The translations under genes were made by a program, and so were the position numbers. From an uncultured Lachnospiraceae bacterium (GTDB lineage Bacteria > Bacillota > Clostridia > Lachnospirales > Lachnospiraceae), in the NCBI GenBank assembly GCA_900313435.1, contig OMRF01000251.1:1-11013 (forward strand): a stretch of 11,013 nt of DNA, in the 5' to 3' direction. Positions 1 to 6,970 of the stretch are shown here, in pieces. The notes below the pieces were generated by a model. The model had not been told where the DNA came from and searched no databases. It saw only the letters and a program-made list of their open reading frames with translations. The stretch's first letter is position 1. Each line of letters starts with the position of its first letter.

Positions 1-2
1 AT

Positions 3-1496
3 TTATAGCGAATCCGTAAACCTTTTGAAGGCTTCCCTCCCCTTTTCATCATCCTTGAAGACTCCGGCTGAAAGGAGGACCTGAAGAAAGACCTCTCCTA
101 TCTCGTCCTTCAGTATGTCTGTCACATTATCCTTATTAAGATCAGTATGCCTTTTCATTATATCTTCAGCCCAGGCAGCGTGCTTTGAGAGGGTCTCGTC
201 CTTCTGAAGGTCAGCCCCCGAAAGCATGGCTTCCGATAAAGCATTTATCTCTGTCTTAAGCCGCGCCGGAAGGACTGCAAGTCCCATTACTTCTATCAGA
301 CCGATATTTTCCTTCTTGATATGATGAAGCTCCTCGTGGGGATGGAACAGCCCTAAGGGGTGCTCCTTTGTGGTGATATTGTTCCGAAGCGCAAGATCCA
401 TCTCATAAACATCCCCGTGCTTTCTTGCTATCGGAGTGATGGTATTATGAGGCTCTCCGTCAGTCTCCGCAAAGATGAAGGCTTCCTCATCGGTATAGGA
501 TCTCCACTTCATAAGTATCCTGTCCGCAAGCTCAATAAGAGCCTTCCTGTCCTTTGAGTTCAGTCTGATCACGGAAAGCGGCCATTTGAGGACTCCGCAG
601 GAGACCTCAGGGAAACCGTCCACTGAAAACTCTCTTGTTATACCTGCCTTTTCCATGGCAAAAACATATCTCCCGCCCTGGAAATGATCATGGGTAAGTA
701 TGGAGCCTCCTACTATAGGAAGATCCGCATTGCTCCCCAGAAAATAATGAGGGAAGGTATCTACAAAATCAAAGAGCTTTATGAATGCAGCCTTGTCTAT
801 CTTCATAGGAACGTGCTCTGAATTAAAGACTATGCAGTGCTCGTTGTAGTAGACATAGGGACTGTACTGAAAACCGAAATCAAGATCATTTACCCTTATC
901 GGTATCACACGAAGATTCTCCCTCGCGGGATGATCCGCCCTTCCGGCATAGCCTATGTTTTCCATGCACAGCTGACATTTCGGATAAGCTGACTGCTTCT
1001 GGTTCTTCGCAGCAGCAATGGCCTTCGGATCCTTTTCAGGCTTTGAAAGGTTTATCGTAATGTCAAGGGTTCCATAGGGCGAATCATAGGTCCAGCGCAT
1101 ATCGCGGGCTATACGATCCGTTCTTATATAGTTTATATCCCTGCAAAGCTCATAGAAATAATCGGTGGCATCCTCCGGAGATTTTTTATATTTATCCCAG
1201 AAGATCCTGTTGACCTCAGAAGGCCGCGGAGTTATAGCGTTCATGAGCTTTGTGTCAAAGAGATCCCTGAAGGTGACGGAATCTTCCACAAGCCCTCTCT
1301 TTACTCCTTCATCACAAAGATATTCAAGTATCTTGGGAAGTGCGACATCTTCTTTTCCTTCCTTATCGTCATCAAGAAACTCACTTTCCTTCATGATGTC
1401 AAGCAGGAGATTTCTTGAATAGAATCTTTCCGATTCATCGATCAGTCCCTTTGAAATTCCGTATTCGACGAGCTTTTCGATATAGTATGACAACAT
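3..1496 (-). CDS. galT: UDP-glucose--hexose-1-phosphate uridylyltransferase, class II GalT
   Basis: Leloir-pathway enzyme that exchanges UMP between UDP-glucose and galactose 1-phosphate, giving glucose 1-phosphate and UDP-galactose. At 497 residues it has the length of the class II (Firmicutes) GalT family, much longer than the E. coli class I enzyme. Motifs: KCQLCMENIGYAGRADHPAR with a CxxC pair (Cys174, Cys177), RVIPI, the active-site segment ILTHDHFQGGRYVFAMEKA (268-286; His-Asp-His for the usual HxH nucleophile region), ETDGEPHNTITPIARK, and HPHEELHHIKKENIGLIEVMG (385-405). No lesion is seen and the TAA is two bases from the window edge, so the gene is complete. It is the last visible gene of the run and begins one base after recN. 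galK and galE are not in the window but could lie beyond the left edge. Its position on a housekeeping DNA-repair and cofactor operon is unusual. Confidence 0.96.
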   Translation of the reverse strand: MLSYYIEKLVEYGISKGLIDESERFYSRNLLLDIMKESEFLDDDKEGKEDVALPKILEYLCDEGVKRGLVEDSVTFRDLFDTKLMNAITPRPSEVNRIFWDKYKKSPEDATDYFYELCRDINYIRTDRIARDMRWTYDSPYGTLDITINLSKPEKDPKAIAAAKNQKQSAYPKCQLCMENIGYAGRADHPARENLRVIPIRVNDLDFGFQYSPYVYYNEHCIVFNSEHVPMKIDKAAFIKLFDFVDTFPHYFLGSNADLPIVGGSILTHDHFQGGRYVFAMEKAGITREFSVDGFPEVSCGVLKWPLSVIRLNSKDRKALIELADRILMKWRSYTDEEAFIFAETDGEPHNTITPIARKHGDVYEMDLALRNNITTKEHPLGLFHPHEELHHIKKENIGLIEVMGLAVLPARLKTEINALSEAMLSGADLQKDETLSKHAAWAEDIMKRHTDLNKDNVTDILKDEIGEVFLQVLLSAGVFKDDEKGREAFKRFTDSL

Positions 1497-1497
1497 T

Positions 1498-3171
1498 TTA
1501 TTTCCCCTTTCTCTGCTGTGCCCTTTTTTTCATCTCCCCGGCGTCCTTTATGACCGTGTCCGTTATGGAGTCGCCGCCTATCATCCTGGCAAGTTCCATT
1601 ACACTCTCATCCTCCGAAAGACTTCGCACGGCAGAGTGAGTCTTTCCGTCCGTGACAGTCTTTTCAGTGAGAAGATGGTTGTCCGCCATTGCCGCGATCT
1701 GCTGAAGATGGGTGATACAGATGACCTGCCGCTCACTTGCTATATCAGAAAGCTTTTCAGCGACTCTTGCCGCGGTGATCCCGCTTATTCCGGCGTCTAT
1801 CTCGTCAAATATCATGGAATCGACATCAAGGAAATCCGCGGAAACGCTCTTAAGCGCAAGCATGATCCTTGAGAGCTCACCCCCGCTGGCACAGTCTATG
1901 AGCGGTACCATAGGCTCTCCCGGATTCATTGAGATGAAAAATTCCGCCTCGTCCTTTCCGTTTGAGGAATAATCCTTCGCCTCTGAAAACCGTGTCTCAA
2001 AGCGGCAATCAAGAAAATTAAGATCTGAAAGAGCATCGATCACAAGAGGCGAAAGACGGTCGGAAGCTTTCTTTCTGAGAGTGCTCACTTCATCCGAGAG
2101 TCCTTTAAGTTTTTGCTCTGCCTTTTCAAGCTTATTTTTCAGTTCTTCCATGAAAGCGTCATGGTCAAGGAGATTTGAAAGCTCTTCCTTTTTTTCGGAA
2201 AGAGAAGAAAGGATATCCTCTATAGTCCGTCCGTACTTTCCCTTTAAGGCGTTTATGGTATCAAGGCGCAAGGATACTTCATTAAATCTCTCCTCGGAAA
2301 AATCGCTCCCCTCTATGTAGCTTTTCAGTTCCCGAAGCGTATCCGAAAGCAGGGATTCCGCATCGGAAAGCTGGGAAAGTGCGCCTTTAAGCTTTTCATC
2401 AAAACCCTGCGCAAGTGCTAATCCTCTTTCCGCCCGTCCTGTGGCTTCTATCGCTCCATTATCACCGTCAAGTGCTGCCATACTTTCAGAAAGGGCTTCC
2501 CTGATCTTTTGTCCGTTCTGAAGGACGGAAAACTCCTTCTCGATCTCCTCGTCCTCTCCGACTCTTAAGGCAGCCGATTCTATCTCTTCGATCTCGTGAG
2601 TCAAAAGCTCTGTCTTTCTTTCCCGGAGTATCTCATCAATATCCTGGGAGTCATATTTTTCCTTCAGCGAAGAGTATTGAGTATAGGCTTCTTTCAGTGC
2701 CTTCTTTTTTTCTAAGAGCTCTTTACCGCCGAATGAATCTATGAACTCCAGATGCTTTGATCTCTTAAGGAGCGACTGATGCTCCTTTTGTCCGTAGATA
2801 TCAAGAAGTATCTCTCCGCAGGTTGCAAGGAGCGGGGCCGGAACAGTCTCTCCGTTTATCTTTGCCTTAGACTTTGATGCCCCTATCCGCCGCGACAGTA
2901 TAACCTCATCATCAATGACGGGGATATCAAGACTTTTTAGCCTTTCCTTTTCGCTTTCATTAACGGAAAAGACTACCTCCGCGAAGCAGTCTTTGTCATC
3001 ATCCCTGATCATCTCCTTTTTGACCTTCCCGCCAAGGGTAAGGGAAAGGGCGTTCAATAATATTGATTTTCCTGCTCCGGTCTCTCCCGTTATCACATTG
3101 AAGCCCTTTGTGAAGGAGATATCCGCCCTGTCAATGAGGGCGTAGTTTTCTATATGAAGATCTTCTATCAT
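1498..3171 (-). CDS. recN: DNA repair protein RecN
   Basis: SMC-like ATPase that gathers at DNA double-strand breaks and assists recombinational repair. The 557 residues are normal for RecN. The N-terminal ATPase half holds FNVITGETGAGKSILLNALS (Walker A GETGAGKS at 29-36). The middle (about 150-390) is rich in Glu, Lys and Leu and reads as the long coiled coil with a hinge. The C-terminal half holds the signature SGGELSRIMLALK (from 429), Walker B MIFDEIDAGISG (Asp456-Glu457) and the switch-histidine segment QVICITHLQQIAAMAD. Family members that I recall read THLPQ here, so Gln490 replaces the usual Pro. No lesion is seen. The ATG is three bases after the nadK stop, with GGAGGG further upstream (13 bases away) inside the nadK end. 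The TAA is one base before the galT ATG. No LexA-type operator could be assigned inside this operon. Confidence 0.96.
   Translation of the reverse strand: MIEDLHIENYALIDRADISFTKGFNVITGETGAGKSILLNALSLTLGGKVKKEMIRDDDKDCFAEVVFSVNESEKERLKSLDIPVIDDEVILSRRIGASKSKAKINGETVPAPLLATCGEILLDIYGQKEHQSLLKRSKHLEFIDSFGGKELLEKKKALKEAYTQYSSLKEKYDSQDIDEILRERKTELLTHEIEEIESAALRVGEDEEIEKEFSVLQNGQKIREALSESMAALDGDNGAIEATGRAERGLALAQGFDEKLKGALSQLSDAESLLSDTLRELKSYIEGSDFSEERFNEVSLRLDTINALKGKYGRTIEDILSSLSEKKEELSNLLDHDAFMEELKNKLEKAEQKLKGLSDEVSTLRKKASDRLSPLVIDALSDLNFLDCRFETRFSEAKDYSSNGKDEAEFFISMNPGEPMVPLIDCASGGELSRIMLALKSVSADFLDVDSMIFDEIDAGISGITAARVAEKLSDIASERQVICITHLQQIAAMADNHLLTEKTVTDGKTHSAVRSLSEDESVMELARMIGGDSITDTVIKDAGEMKKRAQQRKGK
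1504..1508 (-). promoter_or_regulatory. Ribosome binding site of galT
   Basis: AGGGG at 1508-1504, seven bases before the ATG at 1496, inside the last codons of recN. It supports the galT start and shows that galT can be translated independently of recN on the shared transcript. Confidence 0.65.
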
Positions 3172-3174
3172 ACC

Positions 3175-4029
3175 TTAGAAGCCGCCCTCCTCTCTGAATT
3201 TCTTGGATATCCTCTCGAGGAAGTTCATCTTGGAAAGCCTGATCATCCTCACCTTTTCCTTTGCTTTCCTGATCACTGCCCTGTCGTCGGGAGAAAAGAC
3301 GGTTGAGCCGGGGCCGCTGCCGTCAAAGCAGATACGTGCCCGCTCAATGGTATGTGTCCTCCGGGGTCTGATCTCGATAGCAACTTCCGCTTCATCGGGA
3401 AGCACAATGCTTCTTGAAAGGAGTGTGTGCGGATTTAATGGTGTGAGCAGGATAAGCTCCGTAAGAGGATCCACTATTGGGCCCTTCGCGGAAAGATTGT
3501 AAGCTGTCGAGCCGGTAGGCGTGGATATGATCATCCCGTCACCCTTCAACTGAAAAAGAACAGTCCCGTTCACATATACTATCATCTCTATGACCTGCGT
3601 CGAATTTTCGGATGAGATGACAATGTCGTTTAAGGCTATATGTTTATTATCTTCATCTGAGTTGAGATGCCCTTCGAGCATCATCCTCTCTTCTATCTCG
3701 TAACTGCCCAAAAAGAGACTGTCTATCGCTTCAAGCACGGTTTCACTGTCTAGATCGCAAAGGTAACCTAAATGCCCCAGATTAACGCCAAGGAGCGGTA
3801 TCTTTTTTTCCACCGTCCTTTTTGCAGTCCTTATCAACGCTCCATCTCCGCCGATGGTAAAGATGCATTCGCATTCCTTTGAGAGCGATATTCCTTCATC
3901 CGAGCCTTTCTCCGGCTCTATGATGATCTCAGCAAAGCCGCCCATTCTCTTGATCTTTTCTTCCATCTGCCTTGCGACAGACATGTATTTTTCGCGGGCG
4001 TCACGGATAATGATACTGAAATTTTTCAA
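3175..4029 (-). CDS. nadK: NAD kinase
   Basis: Cytosolic enzyme that phosphorylates NAD to NADP, the only known route to NADP in bacteria. With the TTG start at 4029 the protein has 284 residues, a typical length, and begins MKNFSIIIRDAREKYM, a normal first strand. Motifs: IFTIGGDGALIRTAKR (GGDG at 60-63 with the catalytic Asp62), GVNLGHLGYL (81-90), ALNDIVISS (Asn134 of the usual NE/ND motif), GDGMIISTPTGSTAY (163-177) then LSAKGPIVDP, and LSRSIVLP in the C-terminal beta domain. Two residues differ from the commonest consensus: Ala instead of Thr after GGDG, and Asp for Glu after Asn134. The core catalytic residues remain, so activity is expected. It begins 23 bases after tlyA and ends four bases before the recN ATG; argR, often found here in Clostridia, is absent. 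Confidence 0.95.
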   Translation of the reverse strand: MKNFSIIIRDAREKYMSVARQMEEKIKRMGGFAEIIIEPEKGSDEGISLSKECECIFTIGGDGALIRTAKRTVEKKIPLLGVNLGHLGYLCDLDSETVLEAIDSLFLGSYEIEERMMLEGHLNSDEDNKHIALNDIVISSENSTQVIEMIVYVNGTVLFQLKGDGMIISTPTGSTAYNLSAKGPIVDPLTELILLTPLNPHTLLSRSIVLPDEAEVAIEIRPRRTHTIERARICFDGSGPGSTVFSPDDRAVIRKAKEKVRMIRLSKMNFLERISKKFREEGGF

Positions 4030-4034
4030 TTTTT

Positions 4035-4039
4035 CCTCC
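4035..4039 (-). promoter_or_regulatory. Ribosome binding site that decides the nadK start
   Basis: GGAGG at 4039-4035 is followed by AAAAA and then TTG at 4029-4027, an ideal spacing of five. An in-frame TTG at 4041-4039 would include the first base of this Shine-Dalgarno sequence and has no site of its own, so it is rejected as the start. Confidence 0.82.
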
Positions 4040-4052
4040 AAATGATCTTGGG

Positions 4053-4850
4053 CTATTTCAGCGTTTGGAACGCTTCAGCCACAACATTTTCAATGCTATC
4101 GGAAAAAAGTTCATTTTGGGATGCTGAAACAAAAACCAGGTATTCTATATTCCCCTCAGGTCCCCTGATGGGAGAGAAGGAAAGTCCTTTCACATAAAAG
4201 CCTGACTCTTTTATGTATGAAAAGACCTTGTTAATGACTTCAATGTGGATATCGGGGTCTCTTACTACCCCCTTCTTTCCAACCTTTTCTCTTCCTGCCT
4301 CAAACTGCGGTTTGATAAGGCAGACGCCCTCTCCGTCATCCTTCATTATAGGCCGCACTGCAGGAAGTACCTTTGAAAGAGATATGAAGGACACGTCGCA
4401 GGAAAAGAAATCCATCCTTTCTTCTATATCGGAAGGCTTCAGATAACGAAAATTAGTGCGTTCCATCACGGTGACTCTGTCATCTGTGCGGAGACTGTAA
4501 TCAAGCTGTCCGTAGCCCACATCAACTGATGTGACATGACCGGCCCCGTTTTGCAGCATGCAGTCCGTAAAGCCTCCGGTAGAAGCACCTATATCGATGC
4601 AGCACTTATTTGAAAGATCTATCTGAAAGCACCGGATCGCCTTTTCGAGCTTGAAACCGCCGCGGCTCACATAGGGCATTTTTTCCCCGACAATCTCTAT
4701 CTTTGAATCAACGGGAAAGGTCATCCCGGGCTTGTCCTCAAGACTTGAGTCAACCCTTATCTTTCCCTCCATTATAAGGCGCTTTGCCTGCTCTCTTGAT
4801 GGAGCAAGTCCCTTTTTTAAGACCAGGATATCAAGCCTTTCCTTTTCCAT
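4053..4850 (-). CDS. tlyA: TlyA family rRNA (cytidine-2'-O)-methyltransferase
   Basis: Probable 2'-O-methyltransferase of ribosomal RNA; in mycobacteria TlyA modifies cytidines in 16S and 23S rRNA and its loss gives capreomycin resistance. The family was also called hemolysin A, a name with little functional weight. With the ATG at 4850 the protein has 265 residues, the normal length. Residues about 3-63 form an S4 RNA-binding domain (RLDILVLKKGLAPSREQAKR). An FtsJ/RrmJ-type domain follows with SRGGFKLEKA, the SAM motif DIGASTGGFTD (86-96), CDVSFISL, IKPQFEAGREKVGKKG and a final NIEYLVF. The K-D-K-E tetrad appears intact as Lys67, Asp152, Lys180 and Glu236. A GTG two codons earlier (4856) is in frame; I prefer the ATG because MEKERLD fits family starts, although neither has a strong ribosome site. 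Its 5' end overlaps dxs. Confidence 0.95.
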   Translation of the reverse strand: MEKERLDILVLKKGLAPSREQAKRLIMEGKIRVDSSLEDKPGMTFPVDSKIEIVGEKMPYVSRGGFKLEKAIRCFQIDLSNKCCIDIGASTGGFTDCMLQNGAGHVTSVDVGYGQLDYSLRTDDRVTVMERTNFRYLKPSDIEERMDFFSCDVSFISLSKVLPAVRPIMKDDGEGVCLIKPQFEAGREKVGKKGVVRDPDIHIEVINKVFSYIKESGFYVKGLSFSPIRGPEGNIEYLVFVSASQNELFSDSIENVVAEAFQTLK

Positions 4851-6720
4851 CGGCACTCACTTTTTCTCTGATCGCCTGATATATGCCCTTGGGTGAAAGC
4901 GAATGATCATCATAAAGCTCATTGCAGTCACCCTGTGGTATGAACTCATCCGGGAAGCCAAGCCTTAAAAAATCTCCTTTGTAACCGGTGCTCAATAGAT
5001 ATTCGCCTACCTTTGAGCCGAAGCCGTTTGTGACCACATTGTCTTCGACTGTCACTATAAGGGAAGCATCAGACACCTTATCAAGAAGGTCGGTATCTAT
5101 CGGTTTTACAAAACGGGCGTTTACTAGAAGTGCTCCGATTTTATCATCCTTCAGAAGTGAAAGTGCGTGATATGCGTTCTCGACCATCCTGCCAAGGGCT
5201 AAGATGACGACGCCGCCTTTTCCTTTCCTTGTGTCCTCGATCACTTCCGATCTTCCCCTTACGATCTCCTGCCTCTTTTCCTTAAAAAGTGTGCAGGCGC
5301 ACCCCCGGGGATATCTCACCGCAACGGGATGGGTTTCCGAAAGCGCGTATTTCAGCATATCGGAAAGCTCCCATTTGTTCTTCGGAGAGAGCACTATCAT
5401 ATTGGGCATAGAGGAAAGATATGACAGATCAAAGAGTCCGTGATGGGTCGGTCCGTCATGTCCTACCACCCCCGCCCGGTCTATGGCAAATACCACATGA
5501 AGATCCTGCATGCAAACATCCATCAGGATCTCGTCATAAGAGCGCTGAAGGAAGGATGAGTAGATGCAGACAACGGGCTTCATACCGGAAAGGGCAAGCC
5601 CGGCGGCAAAGGTCACCGCGTGCTCCTCTGCTATCCCCACATCAAAAAATCTTTCGGGAAAGAGATTCCTGAAGCGCTTCAGCCCGGTACCGTCCATCAT
5701 TGCCGCAGTGATGCAGCAGACCTTTTCATCCCGCTGCCCCAGCTTCCTGATGACAGTGGAAAAGATGTCGGTATATGAGGGATCCTTTGTTGAAAGGGGA
5801 AGCCCTGTCTCCCTGTCAAAGGGATCCGCGCCGTGGAATCGCGAAGGATGGCGTTCCGCGGGAAGATAGCCCTTTCCTTTTTTGGTGATCACGTGAACAA
5901 GAACGCAGCCTTTGTAGCGTGCAGCATTCTTCAACACATTTTCCATCTGCTTTATGTTTGAGCCGTCCACGGGACCAAGATACATTATCCCCATCTGCTC
6001 GAAGATCATCCCGGGAATGACCAGCTGCTTGATACCGGATTTGGTTTTTCTGATCTGCGCCACAAGCTTTTCCCCATAGACGGGGATCCTCTCAAGAGAG
6101 GACTGAACCTGCGCCTTCAGATTCGTATAGCCGTTGCTGGTACGAATGGATGCAAGCTGTCTGGATAATCCGCCCACATTTTCGGATATGGACATGCCGT
6201 TATCATTCAATACTATGATAAAATTTGTCTTTAGAGAACCCGCATTGTTCATGGCTTCATAGGCTAACCCGCCGGTGAGCGCGCCATCGCCTATAACTGA
6301 TATGACCTTATAATCCTCTTTCATAAGGTCTCTTGCCGTTGCCATTCCAAGCCCTGCCGAAAGCGAGTTGGAAGCATGCCCCGAATCAAAGGCATCACAG
6401 TCCGATTCACTCCTCTTTGGAAACCCTGAAAGTCCGCCCTTATCACGGAGTGTCGCAAGATCCTCCCTCCTTCCGGTAAGGATCTTGTGGGTATAGGATT
6501 GATGTCCCACGTCGAAGATCAGCTTGTCCTTCGGAGGTGAAAAAACACGATGGAGCGCGACAGTAAGTTCTACGGCACCAAGGTTCGATGAGAGGTGACC
6601 TCCCTTTATTGAAAGCGTATCAATAAGAAGCTCCCTGATCTCTGAGCAGAGCGCGGGAAGCTCCTCATATGAAAAATCCTTTATGTCGCCGGGGCGTTTC
6701 AGTCTTTCAATGAGAGCCAA
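4831..6720 (-). CDS. dxs: 1-deoxy-D-xylulose-5-phosphate synthase
   Basis: Cytosolic, thiamine-diphosphate-dependent enzyme that condenses pyruvate and glyceraldehyde 3-phosphate to DXP, the first step of the MEP isoprenoid pathway and a branch point to thiamine and pyridoxal synthesis. Length is 629 residues, normal for the family. Visible motifs: GGHLSSNLGAVELTVALH (about 40-57), GHQSYTHKI (72-80), GHASNSLSAGLGMA (114-127; GHSSTS in E. coli), the diphosphate/metal motif GDGALTGG (144-151) with NDN at 172-174, the transketolase Glu in GIAEEHAVTFAAG (Glu365), DRAGVVGHDGPTHHG (414-428) and a C-terminal transketolase domain ending in FPDEFIPQGD. No lesion is seen. The start is TTG, supported by AGGAG and by N-terminal similarity. 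The 3' end overlaps the tlyA start by 20 bases or more, so tlyA is likely coupled. ispA, the usual isoprenoid neighbour, is absent. Confidence 0.97.
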   Translation of the reverse strand: MALIERLKRPGDIKDFSYEELPALCSEIRELLIDTLSIKGGHLSSNLGAVELTVALHRVFSPPKDKLIFDVGHQSYTHKILTGRREDLATLRDKGGLSGFPKRSESDCDAFDSGHASNSLSAGLGMATARDLMKEDYKVISVIGDGALTGGLAYEAMNNAGSLKTNFIIVLNDNGMSISENVGGLSRQLASIRTSNGYTNLKAQVQSSLERIPVYGEKLVAQIRKTKSGIKQLVIPGMIFEQMGIMYLGPVDGSNIKQMENVLKNAARYKGCVLVHVITKKGKGYLPAERHPSRFHGADPFDRETGLPLSTKDPSYTDIFSTVIRKLGQRDEKVCCITAAMMDGTGLKRFRNLFPERFFDVGIAEEHAVTFAAGLALSGMKPVVCIYSSFLQRSYDEILMDVCMQDLHVVFAIDRAGVVGHDGPTHHGLFDLSYLSSMPNMIVLSPKNKWELSDMLKYALSETHPVAVRYPRGCACTLFKEKRQEIVRGRSEVIEDTRKGKGGVVILALGRMVENAYHALSLLKDDKIGALLVNARFVKPIDTDLLDKVSDASLIVTVEDNVVTNGFGSKVGEYLLSTGYKGDFLRLGFPDEFIPQGDCNELYDDHSLSPKGIYQAIREKVSADGKGKA

Positions 6721-6721
6721 T

Positions 6722-6970
6722 TCAAGACTCCTGTCCTTCAGTAAACGGCACTTCCGATCCGTCCTTTGTTATCATACTGACCTTTGCTTCGACCTCTTCT
6801 ATCTTGGAATTCACGTATTTGATCAGAGCCGTGCCTTCCTCATAAAGATCAAAGGAGTTTTCAAGGGAGCAGTCTTCCTTCTCCATCTCACCCGTGATCT
6901 TTGAAAGACGCTTTAGGCCCTCCTCGATCGTCAATTCGGAAAAGTCGTATTTTTTTTCTTCCTTCTTCAT
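6722..6970 (-). CDS. xseB: Exodeoxyribonuclease VII small subunit XseB
   Basis: Small subunit that binds the coiled coil of XseA and is needed for exonuclease VII activity; several copies join each large subunit. The 82 residues match the family at normal length: FSELTIEEGLKRLSKITGEME, then ENSFDLYEEGTALIKYVNSKIEEVEAKV, two helices forming an antiparallel hairpin, and a short tail. The ATG overlaps the xseA stop as ATGA with only a weak upstream purine tract, so expression likely follows xseA by reinitiation. The downstream gene dxs begins after a single base; in many Clostridia ispA (farnesyl/geranylgeranyl diphosphate synthase) lies between the two, and here it is absent. Confidence 0.95.
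   Translation of the reverse strand: MKKEEKKYDFSELTIEEGLKRLSKITGEMEKEDCSLENSFDLYEEGTALIKYVNSKIEEVEAKVSMITKDGSEVPFTEGQES
6728..6732 (-). promoter_or_regulatory. Ribosome binding site that fixes the TTG start of dxs
   Basis: AGGAG at 6732-6728 lies seven bases before the TTG at 6720. This supports the TTG, which gives the expected DXS N-terminus (MALIERLKRPGDIK), over any later codon. The site lies inside the last codons of xseB. Confidence 0.75.

Noticed and set aside
4848..4856. GTG at 4856 as the tlyA start
   Set aside because: It adds only Met-Pro before MEKERLD and has no ribosome site; the ATG at 4850 matches family N-termini better. Not fully excluded.
5421..5869. Overlapping plus-strand open frames opposite dxs
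   Set aside because: They are antisense to conserved DXS motifs, show no domain, and have arginine/serine-rich low-complexity composition expected of shadows.
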